A DNA stretch of 56,262 bases, taken from assembly GCA_035477115.1 (NCBI GenBank), contig DATIKW010000014.1:1-56262 (forward strand). Reading direction: 5' to 3'. The translations under genes and the position numbers were made by a program. Every line of letters starts with the position of its first letter. Within the stretch, counting starts at the first letter, position 1. Source of the DNA: UBA995 sp035477115. GTDB lineage: Bacteria; Bacillota; Sulfobacillia; UBA995. Below are positions 28,455 through 36,304 of the stretch, one piece after another. The notes below the pieces were generated by a model. It was not told the origin of the DNA. It worked only from the letters and a program-made list of their open reading frames with translations, and ran no database searches.

Positions 28455-28942
28455 GCACCGTCGTATTCACCTCGCCCATCGGCCCCATCACCGTGTGCTA
28501 TGGGGAAGCGGGAGTCGAGCGGGTATTCCTGCCCGGCGAGCCGGCGCCTCCGGCCGACTGCGGCCCCGCCCGACCCGGTTTCATCGACGACCTGGAGCGC
28601 GAGCTGCTCTGGTATTTCGCCGGCCGGCCGGTCAACTTCACCGCGCCGCTCGCCCCGGTCGTCCTGACCCCCTTTCAGGTCGCGGTCCTCGAGCAGTGCC
28701 GGTCGATCGCCTACGGAGAGGTGCGGACCTATGGCTGGCTCGCCGCCCGCGTGGGCAAACCCGGCGCCGCGCGCGCCGTCGGCCAGGTGATGGCCAGGAA
28801 CCCCCGGCCGCTGCTCGTACCGTGCCATCGCGTGGTGGCTGCCGGCGGGCTCGGCGGCTTTGGGGGCGGACTTGCCCTCAAGGCGCGCTTGCTCGAACAG
28901 GAGCGGCACGGCGGCCGGGCCATTATCTCGGATCGCCCTTGA
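28451..28942 (+). CDS. ogt: Methylated-DNA--protein-cysteine methyltransferase
   Basis: 163 residues from ATG 28451, overlapping the uvrC stop as ATGA. The enzyme moves the alkyl group from O6-alkylguanine to its own cysteine in a single suicidal turnover. The active-site motif is PCHRVV with C125; the helix-turn-helix DNA-binding part (TPFQVAVLEQCRSIAYGEV) and the RAVGQVMARNP segment are present. As fourth gene after the LexA-controlled uvrB promoter it would join excision repair and direct reversal in one SOS unit. Confidence 0.95.
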   Translation: MSTVVFTSPIGPITVCYGEAGVERVFLPGEPAPPADCGPARPGFIDDLERELLWYFAGRPVNFTAPLAPVVLTPFQVAVLEQCRSIAYGEVRTYGWLAARVGKPGAARAVGQVMARNPRPLLVPCHRVVAAGGLGGFGGGLALKARLLEQERHGGRAIISDRP

Positions 28943-28960
28943 TATTTGTGACCGATGGCC

Positions 28961-28989
28961 TTGACAAATGGGGGACGAGTTAATATTGT
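28961..28989 (+). promoter_or_regulatory. Strong sigma-A promoter of the DUF2089-DUF4097 operon
   Basis: TTGACA at 28961-28966 and TATTGT at 28984-28989 are 17 nt apart. The stretch around it is A+T-rich in an otherwise G+C-rich window. The transcript would begin near 28996, leaving about 67 nt before the TTG start of the first gene. Confidence 0.8.
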
Positions 28990-29005
28990 TAAGGTAATGC
29001 CTTAA
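28989..29005. promoter_or_regulatory. Operator-like palindrome TTAAGG-N5-CCTTAA
   Basis: A perfect 6-bp inverted repeat begins at the last base of the -10 box and spans the expected transcription start. A dimeric repressor bound here would block the promoter. The regulator is unknown; the DUF2089 protein made by the first gene is one candidate. Confidence 0.6.
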
Positions 29006-29062
29006 TAGTAATAACACTCCGGTGAATTGTGTTGGTCAGGCAGGGGAGGGGAGGGTGCATCC

Positions 29063-29452
29063 TTGGAACGCGACTTGCGCCGGTCAGTTCCCGGCCGTTG
29101 TCCCGTGTGCGGTGAGGCTCTGGAAGTGACGCGACTCGAGTGCCCCTACTGTGATACCGGCCTGGACGGCAAGTTCCAGGCCTGCAAGTTCTGCCTGCTG
29201 ACCCGGGAGCAAAAGGACTTCCTGGAGATCTTCATCAAGTCGCGGGGGATCATCAAGGAGGTCGAGCGGGAGTTGGGCCTGTCCTATCCGACGGTGCGGG
29301 GACGGCTCGACGCGATCATCGAGGCTCTGGGCTACCGGGTCGACCGCTCGGAGCCGGAAGACCGGGAGCGCCGGCGCAAGGAGATCCTCGACGCGGTGAA
29401 CCGGGGGGAGATCAAGGCGGACGAGGCCGTGAAACTGCTTCGACAGGTATGA
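29063..29452 (+). CDS. DUF2089 zinc-ribbon / helix-turn-helix protein
   Basis: 129 residues from TTG 29063, which has GGGAGGG upstream. Three C-x2-C pairs (CPVC, CPYC, CKFC) within the first 45 residues form zinc ribbons. A predicted helix-turn-helix follows (FIKSRGIIKEVERELGLSYP, then a TVRGRLDAI recognition-like helix). The last 25 residues, with ILDAVNRGEIKADEAVKLL, form a short helical hairpin that recurs in two other proteins of this operon. The family function is not established; the build suggests a DNA- or RNA-binding regulator, possibly of its own operon. The next gene starts 18 nt later. Confidence 0.8.
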   Translation: MERDLRRSVPGRCPVCGEALEVTRLECPYCDTGLDGKFQACKFCLLTREQKDFLEIFIKSRGIIKEVERELGLSYPTVRGRLDAIIEALGYRVDRSEPEDRERRRKEILDAVNRGEIKADEAVKLLRQV

Positions 29453-29470
29453 GGAGAGGAGGAGAGGCGA

Positions 29471-29803
29471 GTGGTCTGGAACGTGGTCATCGACGAGGCA
29501 TTCATCTCCATCGTGTTGTTCGGCGTAGGTCTCCTGATCCTTGCGCTGGCGGTGCTGGACCTGATCCGGGCCTGGATGCTGATCAGTCGCGGTCTTTATC
29601 GAGTGCAGCGCTCTTCGCATCATCCGTGGTCCCTCCGGCATGCTCCGCTCCGGGAAGGCCTGACCATGCTGGCGATCGGCGGCACGGTCGCGTACGGGAT
29701 CCAGGCGGGACTGGGCTTCTGGGTGACGGCCTTCCTGGTGGTGGCCGCCGTCGGCCTGGTCAAGATGTTGACCGGAGCCGTAGTCTTCAGGATCCACCCC
29801 TGA
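29471..29803 (+). CDS. Small membrane protein with three predicted helices
   Basis: 110 residues from GTG 29471, with AGGAGGAGAGG upstream. Hydrophobic helices are at about 8-33, 63-82 and 84-106, separated by a basic loop (RGLYRVQRSSHHPWSLRHAP) likely in the cytoplasm. I do not recognise a named family. It sits between the DUF2089 and DUF4097 genes with 18-nt and 17-nt spacing, so it is part of the same transcript and may anchor or signal to those proteins at the membrane. Confidence 0.65.
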   Translation: MVWNVVIDEAFISIVLFGVGLLILALAVLDLIRAWMLISRGLYRVQRSSHHPWSLRHAPLREGLTMLAIGGTVAYGIQAGLGFWVTAFLVVAAVGLVKMLTGAVVFRIHP

Positions 29804-29820
29804 CGGGAGGTGCGCGGGAT

Positions 29821-30981
29821 ATGTCCATCGGGGAAGAGCGTGCCCTATCCGAGCAGCAGTATTTCGACGCCTGCCGCAAGATCATCGTGGAGCAGCTGGG
29901 CGGCAAGGTGGACGTCCAGGCCTGGGGCGAGGACCGCATTCGTCTGACCTGGGTCCGCAGGGGGGAGACCCGGTTGCGCACGCGCGCCTTCCGGGAAGGC
30001 GACAGCCTGAAGATCATCGTTGACCGGGCAGGCTGCAGAGGATGGAGCGCCGGGCGACAGGTCGACGTGGAACTCCGGGTTCCTCGCTCCGCCGATCTGG
30101 AGGTCGAGACCGGCGGCCCGGGACCGGTGACCGTGAGCGGCATCCGGGGCAGCATTCGCCTGGCGACGGGTCAGGGCGATATCTGCGTCCGCGAGACAGC
30201 GGGTTCGCTGAGCGTGGAGACGGGCAGCGGGAACGTGCTTGCGGAGAGCTGTCAGGGAGCGCTGGAACTGGCTACCGGCCTGGGCACGGTGACGCTGAAA
30301 GGGGCGCGAGGGAACTTCAACCTGGAGACGGGCTCGGGGAGCCTCACGCTGGCGGACCTGGCGGGCAATCTTGAGGCGGAGGCGGGGAGCGGTCGGATCC
30401 GCATCTCCCGGATCCGGGGCGATCTGAAGCTCGATTCGGGGTCCGGGGACGTGATCCTCGAAGGTGTCGCCTCGCGTCGCCTGGAAATAGAGACTGGCTC
30501 CGGAGACGTGAGCGTCGACGGATATCCCTTGCCCGATGCCCGCTGGGAAGTGGCAACCGGTTCGGGGGACGTCCGGCTGGCCATCCCGGCGACAAGCGAC
30601 TGCCGGCTCAATGTGGAGACGGGCAGCGGCCGCATCGACTGCCGGCTGCCCCTGCGGACCAGGGAGGAAGGACCTGGCTGCCTGCAGGGCGTGCTGAACC
30701 GGGCGGACGCCGCCGTTGAAGTGCTGACCGGCTCAGGGAACGTGGTCCTCGAGGCCCGCCCTGACTCTGTGCCGGTGCCCGAACGGGAGACGGAGCCGGA
30801 CGAGGCATCGCTGAGCGTCCTCCGCATGGTCGAGGAGGGCAAGATCACTCCCGGCGAGGCGGAGGCCCTGTTGCGGGCGCTGGCGGGCGCCCCCGATCCC
30901 GCACCGCCGCGGGAGGACTCGGCGGAGGCGGACCGCAAAGCGGCCGCTTCCGAGCAGGAAGCGACGCCTGAGGGGACGTGA
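29821..30981 (+). CDS. DUF4097 beta-helix protein with C-terminal SHOCT-like hairpin
   Basis: 386 residues from ATG 29821, preceded by GGGAGGT. After about 85 residues comes a parallel beta-helix built of roughly ten 19-22-residue repeats, each with a turn of the type E-T-G-S-G (ETGSGNV, ETGSGSL, EAGSGRI, DSGSGDV, ETGSGDV, ATGSGDV, ETGSGRI). The C-terminus carries LSVLRMVEEGKITPGEAEAL, the helical hairpin shared with both neighbours, followed by a charged tail. No signal peptide is seen, so it probably works in the cytoplasm. B. subtilis YvlB and enterococcal LiaX have a related DUF4097 plus hairpin build and belong to envelope-stress responses; that parallel is my inference. Confidence 0.8.
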   Translation: MSIGEERALSEQQYFDACRKIIVEQLGGKVDVQAWGEDRIRLTWVRRGETRLRTRAFREGDSLKIIVDRAGCRGWSAGRQVDVELRVPRSADLEVETGGPGPVTVSGIRGSIRLATGQGDICVRETAGSLSVETGSGNVLAESCQGALELATGLGTVTLKGARGNFNLETGSGSLTLADLAGNLEAEAGSGRIRISRIRGDLKLDSGSGDVILEGVASRRLEIETGSGDVSVDGYPLPDARWEVATGSGDVRLAIPATSDCRLNVETGSGRIDCRLPLRTREEGPGCLQGVLNRADAAVEVLTGSGNVVLEARPDSVPVPERETEPDEASLSVLRMVEEGKITPGEAEALLRALAGAPDPAPPREDSAEADRKAAASEQEATPEGT

Positions 30982-31013
30982 ATTCGCCGGCGGGACGCGG
31001 GGAGATGGTCTAG

Positions 31014-31376
31014 CTGAAACAAGATCGACTGCAGGTGTTGAAGATGATCGAGGAGGGGAAGATTTCGGCCGCGGAAGGGCTCCGCCTGCTCGATGCCTTC
31101 GAGAACCGCCGGGAGGGCGAGCCGGCCCGGGGCCAGTGGCTCCGGATCAAGGTGACCCATCTGTCCTCAGGGCGCTCAAAGGCCACGGTCAACTTGCCGC
31201 TCAGCCTGGTTGAGACGGGTTTGCGCTTCCTGCCGGGAGGCAAGTTGAGCGTCGGCCCGGGTGGCCGGGTGGATGTTCAGGAGTTGCTGGAGATGATCCG
31301 TTCCGGGCAGTCGGGGAAGCTGATCGAGGTGACGGCGGAGGACGAGGATGCCCGCGTGGAGATATTCGTCGACTGA
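31014..31376 (+). CDS. Small protein with N-terminal SHOCT-like hairpin
   Basis: 120 residues if translation starts at CTG 31014, 113 if at GTG 31035. The CTG start has GGGGAG 8-13 nt upstream and gives the complete hairpin LKQDRLQVLKMIEEGKISAA; the GTG start would cut its first turn and has no good ribosome binding site. The rest alternates beta strands (WLRIKVTHLSSGRSKATVNL) and a helix around LLEMIRSGQSGKLIEV, and looks like the compact domain often paired with DUF4097 proteins. Its role is unknown. The operon continues to the NYN gene 23 nt later. Confidence 0.7.
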   Translation: MKQDRLQVLKMIEEGKISAAEGLRLLDAFENRREGEPARGQWLRIKVTHLSSGRSKATVNLPLSLVETGLRFLPGGKLSVGPGGRVDVQELLEMIRSGQSGKLIEVTAEDEDARVEIFVD

Positions 31377-31399
31377 ACTATAATTAGGAGGCTCGATGC

Positions 31400-32434
31400 G
31401 TGACCCGGGTCATGATCTTCGTGGATGGTTCGTGGTTGTACCGCAGCTTGCCTCAGCTCGCCCAGGCTTGCGGCAAGGATGGTTATGTGATCGACTACGG
31501 CAAGCTTCCGGGGACGCTCGGCGATGAACTAGCCAAGCGGCTCGGCAGGACGGACACGGATATCGTTCGCACCCACCTTTTCGGGTCCTATCCCAGCAAC
31601 TACGATGAGCAAGATGAGCCGGTCGCCCGGGGGACGGCCGACTTCTTCAACCTCCTGCGCGAGGAATTCCATTACGAAGTGGATTTGTTCGCCGTCGACT
31701 TCGGTGGCAACCGCATCCGCCCCCGGGATCGCGACCCCGACCACCCCTTCGAGCCCAGGGAAAAGTGCGTCGATGTGGCGCTGGCGACGAGCCTGGTCTA
31801 CTACGCAACCGTACCCCATGCCTATGATGTGGCGATCGTGGTGATCGGGGACCGGGACTACACGCCTGCTCTCCAGCAGGTACGTCGCCTGGGGAAGCGG
31901 GTGGCCGTGGCCAGCATCAAGGGTTGTTGCGCTCGCGAGTTGGCCGATCCGGTGGATCGCGAACGCGTCAAGGACGTCGATATCATCTGGCTCAACGACC
32001 TCGCCGACGTCCTCGAACTGCGTTACGAGTCGGTCCTGCGCGAGTGTCAGTCTCCCCAGCACCAGGGGGACCGGTGGGTCCCCACCACCTACCGGCCGCG
32101 TAAGAATCGGCCTTTCTACTGCGATGAGTGCCGCCGAGCCTTTGCCGAGCAGCGCCGAGCCACGGAAGCGCTCCTGGCCGCCGCTCCCCCCGATGCCGGA
32201 GGCGGCGAAGAAGCGCAAGGCGGCGAGGCAGCGGGCAAGGTGGACAAGCTGTTTCTCGACCACGGCTACGGGTTCGTGCGGGCGGAAGACGGCCGCCAGT
32301 ACTTCTTCCACCGGACCGACGTCCAGAACGACGCCTGGCCCAACCTCGCTGTCGGCGACCAGGTGGGTTTCATCATCCGGCACTGGCCCGCGCACAACAA
32401 GGCCGGGCGGGTCAGCGATGTGCGGAAGCCATGA
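31400..32434 (+). CDS. NYN/PIN-like nuclease fused to a cold-shock domain
   Basis: 344 residues from GTG 31400, preceded by AGGAGG. Residues about 1-205 are a NYN (PIN-like, LabA/DUF88) domain with acidic residues expected at the metal site: D9 (IFVDGSWLY), D125 (CVDVALA), D151 and D153 (GDRDYTPAL). Such domains are Mg-dependent RNases. A CDEC knuckle is at 241-244, then a Gly/Ala-rich linker. Residues about 280-342 are a cold-shock domain with both RNA-binding motifs, GYGFV and YFFHRTD. The build suggests an RNase that finds its substrate through a single-strand-binding domain. The stop overlaps the peptidase start as ATGA. Target RNA unknown. Confidence 0.85.
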   Translation: MTRVMIFVDGSWLYRSLPQLAQACGKDGYVIDYGKLPGTLGDELAKRLGRTDTDIVRTHLFGSYPSNYDEQDEPVARGTADFFNLLREEFHYEVDLFAVDFGGNRIRPRDRDPDHPFEPREKCVDVALATSLVYYATVPHAYDVAIVVIGDRDYTPALQQVRRLGKRVAVASIKGCCARELADPVDRERVKDVDIIWLNDLADVLELRYESVLRECQSPQHQGDRWVPTTYRPRKNRPFYCDECRRAFAEQRRATEALLAAAPPDAGGGEEAQGGEAAGKVDKLFLDHGYGFVRAEDGRQYFFHRTDVQNDAWPNLAVGDQVGFIIRHWPAHNKAGRVSDVRKP

Positions 32435-34674
32435 ACGAACGTGAGGTGGCGCGGGTGAAGCGACCGCTGGAATTGGCCGATTACTATGCTTGGAGGGTTC
32501 CCGCCCAGCCGGCGCTGTCGCCAGACGGCCGCCGGGTGGCATACGTCGTCCATGAGTCACTGCGCAAGGAAAATGAGGACAATGCCAGCTTGTGGCTCCT
32601 GGGAATGGACGGCAAGAGCACGCCCCACCGCCTGACCCGCGGCAAGACGGCTGACAGTTCGCCGCGATGGTCGCCCGACGGACGTCACCTGGCGTTCCTC
32701 TCGTCGCGGCCCGACGAGCTGGAAGTGAGTGCCGGCGTCACCGAACCGGAAGAAGGGCCCGATCGGCCCTCCCAGGACAAGCCCCGGCCGCAAATCTGGG
32801 TCCTCGACCGGGAACGCGGAGGAGAGCCCCGGCAACTGACTCGGACCGGCGAAGGCGTCGCCGACTTCGATTGGTCCCCGGACGGCTCCCGGCTCGTGTT
32901 CGCGGCCCGCGATCCCGAGCCTGCTCAGTCGGTTTACCTCAAGAGCGTACGCGGCAAGGGCGACTTCAAGGATAAGGGCCCGCTGGTGTTGGAGCGGACC
33001 CAGCACAAGGCCGATCAGTCAGGCTATCTCGACGAGGTGCGGACGCACCTGTTCGTCGTGGACGCGGCTTCCCGGGAGGTCACGCGCTTGACCGGCGGCC
33101 CCTGCGATGAGGCCGCGCCTCGCTGGTCGCCGGACGGGCGCTGGATCGCCTTTCTCTCCAATCGCACGGGCGATGCCGACAACAACCTGCGGTCCGACAT
33201 CTGGGCGGTGAGCCCGGACGGCGCCGTCGCCTTGCGATTGACCTTCGGCGACGTGGGAGCGGCTGACGTGCGCTGGTCGCCCGATGGCCGCCGGCTGGCT
33301 TTCGTGTCCTCGCTCGAGCCCGAGAACTTGTACCGGTTGCGCCACCTGCTGTGCATCGATCTCGAGGCGGCCGAGCCCGTGACCGATCTGGCCGCCCACG
33401 TGGGCCGCGGCTGGTTTAGCATCGGCGGCATCGTGCCCGAACCCGCCGCAGGCGATCCGGCCGGTCATGCTCGCGTCTACCCGGTGCCGGAACGGGCGAC
33501 CCCCTATCGGGTACTTACCGCAGGGCTGGATCGGCCGGTCATGGACCCGCCCGTCTGGCTCGATCCGGACAGCTTGTTAGTCCCCCTGGGCGATCGGGGG
33601 CAGACCCGTCTGGCCCGGGTGACCGTGGGGGGAGTCGCCGAACTCGTATTCCCGCGTGAGGACCGGCTATGCAGTATCCAGCATGAAGGCATATGCGCCG
33701 CCGGCGACCGCATAGTGGTCGTGCTGGGGCGGGCCGAGACGGGGGCCGATCTCTTCTCACTGGCCCCGTCCGACCTCGAGGAGCCCGATGTGGATGGCCG
33801 CGCCACGCAGCTCACCCGGGCGAACGATGAACTGCTCGCCGATCGCCTGACCTCGAGTTACGTACGCCTGGCGTTCGCCGGTGCCGGCGGTCACTCGCTG
33901 GAAGGGCTGGTGGCCTTGCCGCCGGGCTTCGATCCCGCCGCCGGCCGTGCGCCCCTGATCGTCAAGATTCACGGCGGTCCCATGGCCTATGATGCCCCGG
34001 AATTCCGGTTCGACGTCCAGTACTGGGCCGGCCGGGGTTACCTGGTGCTGATGGTCAATTACCGCGGGTCCACTTCGTACGGCGAGGCTTTCTGTACGGC
34101 GATCCGGGGCGACTGGGGACCGCGCGAGCACGAGGACGTGATGCGCGGCGTCGAGGCGCTGGTAGACCGGGGATGGGCCGACTCCGAGCGGCTCTTCTGC
34201 ACCGGCTTCTCGCAGGGCGGGATCATGACCAACTGGGCGGTGGGTCACACCGACCGGTTCCGCGCCGCGGCGAGCGAACACGGGATGTGGGATTACGTTG
34301 CGGCTTTCGGGACCGATGACTGCCACCGCTGGTGGCAGGACGACCTGGGCGTGCCCTGGCATAACTGGGAAGGCTATCGCAAGATGTCTCCCATGGCGGC
34401 CGTGGACCGCATTCGCACGCCGCTGTTGATCACCGCCGGCGAGGTCGATTGGCGCTGTCCGCTGAGCCAGTCGGAGCAGCTGTACGTCTCGCTGAAGAAG
34501 CGCGGCGTGCCCACCCGGTTGGTGATCTACCAGGGCGAACGTCATGCCGTCGACAAACCGCGACGGGCCATTGACCGCATCCGGCGGATTCTCGAGTGGT
34601 TTGCCGTCTACGGCGGCATCCCGCTCGACGATGATTCCGCCCCCGGCTATCCCGACCCCAACCCGCGCCCTTGA
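32431..34674 (+). CDS. S9 family prolyl-oligopeptidase-type peptidase
   Basis: 747 residues from ATG 32431, overlapping the previous stop. The N-terminal about 430 residues form a beta-propeller with TolB/WD40-like blades (PRWSPDGRHLAFLS, FDWSPDGSRLVFAA, PRWSPDGRWIAFLS, VRWSPDGRRLAFVS). The C-terminal alpha/beta-hydrolase domain has the catalytic triad S594 (GFSQGG), D673 (GEVDWRC) and H705 (GERHAVD). These are acylaminoacyl- or dipeptidyl-peptidases that trim short peptides. There is no signal peptide, so it probably acts in the cytoplasm, perhaps supplying amino acids for fermentation. The stop is 10 nt from the convergent TetR gene. Confidence 0.93.
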   Translation: MNEREVARVKRPLELADYYAWRVPAQPALSPDGRRVAYVVHESLRKENEDNASLWLLGMDGKSTPHRLTRGKTADSSPRWSPDGRHLAFLSSRPDELEVSAGVTEPEEGPDRPSQDKPRPQIWVLDRERGGEPRQLTRTGEGVADFDWSPDGSRLVFAARDPEPAQSVYLKSVRGKGDFKDKGPLVLERTQHKADQSGYLDEVRTHLFVVDAASREVTRLTGGPCDEAAPRWSPDGRWIAFLSNRTGDADNNLRSDIWAVSPDGAVALRLTFGDVGAADVRWSPDGRRLAFVSSLEPENLYRLRHLLCIDLEAAEPVTDLAAHVGRGWFSIGGIVPEPAAGDPAGHARVYPVPERATPYRVLTAGLDRPVMDPPVWLDPDSLLVPLGDRGQTRLARVTVGGVAELVFPREDRLCSIQHEGICAAGDRIVVVLGRAETGADLFSLAPSDLEEPDVDGRATQLTRANDELLADRLTSSYVRLAFAGAGGHSLEGLVALPPGFDPAAGRAPLIVKIHGGPMAYDAPEFRFDVQYWAGRGYLVLMVNYRGSTSYGEAFCTAIRGDWGPREHEDVMRGVEALVDRGWADSERLFCTGFSQGGIMTNWAVGHTDRFRAAASEHGMWDYVAAFGTDDCHRWWQDDLGVPWHNWEGYRKMSPMAAVDRIRTPLLITAGEVDWRCPLSQSEQLYVSLKKRGVPTRLVIYQGERHAVDKPRRAIDRIRRILEWFAVYGGIPLDDDSAPGYPDPNPRP

Positions 34675-34684
34675 TTCCGGCCGT

Positions 34685-35269
34685 TCAGGAGCCGGCGGCC
34701 GCCCCTTCGGCGGCTATCCCGTGCAATAACACGTCGGAGAAGATGGCGGCGATCTCCTCCGCGGACAACCGACCTCTCGGGTTGTACCAGCGGTGAACCC
34801 AATTCGTCATGCCTAGTAGCGCGTAAGTAATGAGCCGTGGATCCATCTCCCGGAACTGCCCGGCCTTGATGCCCTCGATCAGGATACTCTCGAGCAACCG
34901 CTCGTAACGGCGCCGCTGCTCGTCGATGCGGTCGCGCTGTGACGGCGACAGCACCCGCGTCTCTCTCAGGACGATGCCCAGGGTATCCGGATGATCGGCG
35001 ATGGCCACGGTGTGGGCCGCAATGGCCCGCCGTAGTCGCTCCGTCGGACTGGCCGGGATCGCCCGGATGCTCTCGAGTTGGGCGATCATCGACCCGATAG
35101 CCTCATCGAAGATGCGGAAAAGGAGTTCCTGTTTGCCCGAAATGTAATAATACAGGCTGCCCTTCTGCAGACCTACGGCATGGGCGATCTCCTGCATGGA
35201 CGCTGCATGGTATCCTTTGTCACGGAAGACCCGCCGGGCCACGTCCAAGATCTGCCGTTCCTTGGACAT
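34685..35269 (-). CDS. TetR/AcrR family transcriptional regulator
   Basis: 194 residues from ATG at 35269-35267, with GGGGAGGT 7 nt before it. The N-terminal helix-turn-helix is clear (ASMQEIAHAVGLQKGSLYYY, followed by an ISGKQELL stretch). The larger C-terminal part is the ligand-binding and dimerisation domain and resembles the type found in fatty-acid or sterol regulators such as KstR2/FadR-like proteins, by eye. It lies 63 nt downstream of the hydroxypyruvate reductase gene on the same strand, so it may control that operon or an unlinked lipid pathway. The effector cannot be told. Confidence 0.88.
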   Translation of the reverse strand: MSKERQILDVARRVFRDKGYHAASMQEIAHAVGLQKGSLYYYISGKQELLFRIFDEAIGSMIAQLESIRAIPASPTERLRRAIAAHTVAIADHPDTLGIVLRETRVLSPSQRDRIDEQRRRYERLLESILIEGIKAGQFREMDPRLITYALLGMTNWVHRWYNPRGRLSAEEIAAIFSDVLLHGIAAEGAAAGS

Positions 35270-35332
35270 CGGCGCGACCTCCCCGGGGGAACGACTGTTC
35301 CGGGAAGATAATACCACCGGCCGCCGCCGGCA

Positions 35333-36304
35333 TCAACCGCCCAGCACCTCGGGATTGACGGGATGGGGCGGGCGAATCCCCGCCAGCCCGGCCAGGAGGT
35401 TATCCACCGCCAGGTCGGCCATCCGCTTCCTGGTGGCACGGGTAGCGCTGCCCACGTGGGGCAGTGCGATCACATTGTCCAGGGTGAGCAACGGATGAGC
35501 CGGGTCGACCGGCTCCTGCTCGTAGACATCCAGCCCGGCACCCGCGAGCCGGCCGGAAACCAGGGCCTGGTACAAGGCGGACTCGTCGACCACCTCCCCC
35601 CGCGCCGTGTTGATCAGGCAGGCATCCGGTCGCATCCGGCTGAACTCGGCTTCGCCGATCATCCCCCGGGTAGCGGGAGTAAGGGGCACGTGCAGGCTCA
35701 CGAAGTCGGATCGGGCAAGGAGTTCCTCGAGCGGCGTGAACTCGGCTCCGAGCGAGGTCTCCTCAGCCGGCATACGCTGGGTGTCGTGGTACAGGAGCCG
35801 CATCTTGAAGCCGCGAGCCCGCTGCGCAACCGCCTGCGCGATCCGCCCGAAACCGACTAGTCCGAGGACGGCTCCATGGACGTCGCGTCCGAGCAGCAGG
35901 GAGGGGTCCCAGGTCCGCCAGTTCCCCGAACGGGTGAAGCGATCGCTCTCCACGATCCGCCGGGCGACGGCCAGGATGAGGGCGAAGGCCAGATCGGCAG
36001 TGGTCTCGGTGAGGACGCCCGGCGTATGGGTGACCAGGATGCCCCGCCGGGTGGCGGCCTTCACATCCACATTGTTGTACCCCACGGCCATGACGCTGAT
36101 CACCCTGAGCCGCGGCGCCATTTCCAGTAGCGCTGCATCGATCGGGTCGGTGAGCAGGCAGAGCAGGCCATCCGCCTCCGCCAGCCCGCGGATCAACTCC
36201 TCACGGGACGGCGGGACCGGTTCGGGCCATATATCAACGCTGGCCGCGTGGTCGAGACGACGCTCGGCCTCACCGGGCAATCGCCGGGTCAAGTACACTC
36301 TCAT
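35333..36304 (-). CDS. Glyoxylate/hydroxypyruvate reductase (D-glycerate dehydrogenase)
   Basis: 323 residues. It interconverts hydroxypyruvate and D-glycerate (or glyoxylate and glycolate) with NAD(P)H. The NAD-binding motif is LGLVGFGRIAQAVAQ. The catalytic Arg (NTARGEVVDE), Glu (YEQEPVD) and His (LPHVGSA) are all present. The start overlaps the end of glycerate kinase by ATGA at 36304-36301, which fits a shared pathway: hydroxypyruvate to glycerate to phosphoglycerate. The coenzyme preference is not clear from the motif. Confidence 0.9.
   Translation of the reverse strand: MRVYLTRRLPGEAERRLDHAASVDIWPEPVPPSREELIRGLAEADGLLCLLTDPIDAALLEMAPRLRVISVMAVGYNNVDVKAATRRGILVTHTPGVLTETTADLAFALILAVARRIVESDRFTRSGNWRTWDPSLLLGRDVHGAVLGLVGFGRIAQAVAQRARGFKMRLLYHDTQRMPAEETSLGAEFTPLEELLARSDFVSLHVPLTPATRGMIGEAEFSRMRPDACLINTARGEVVDESALYQALVSGRLAGAGLDVYEQEPVDPAHPLLTLDNVIALPHVGSATRATRKRMADLAVDNLLAGLAGIRPPHPVNPEVLGG

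Noticed and set aside
30080..30770. Tandem DNA repeat or CRISPR-like array in the DUF4097 gene
   Set aside because: The repeated GAGACGGGC-type segments encode the Gly-rich turns of a beta-helix, vary in sequence and keep frame, so this is a protein repeat.
31379..31384. TATAAT in front of the NYN nuclease gene
   Set aside because: There is no -35 at a suitable distance, and transcription from it would begin inside or after the ribosome binding site AGGAGG.
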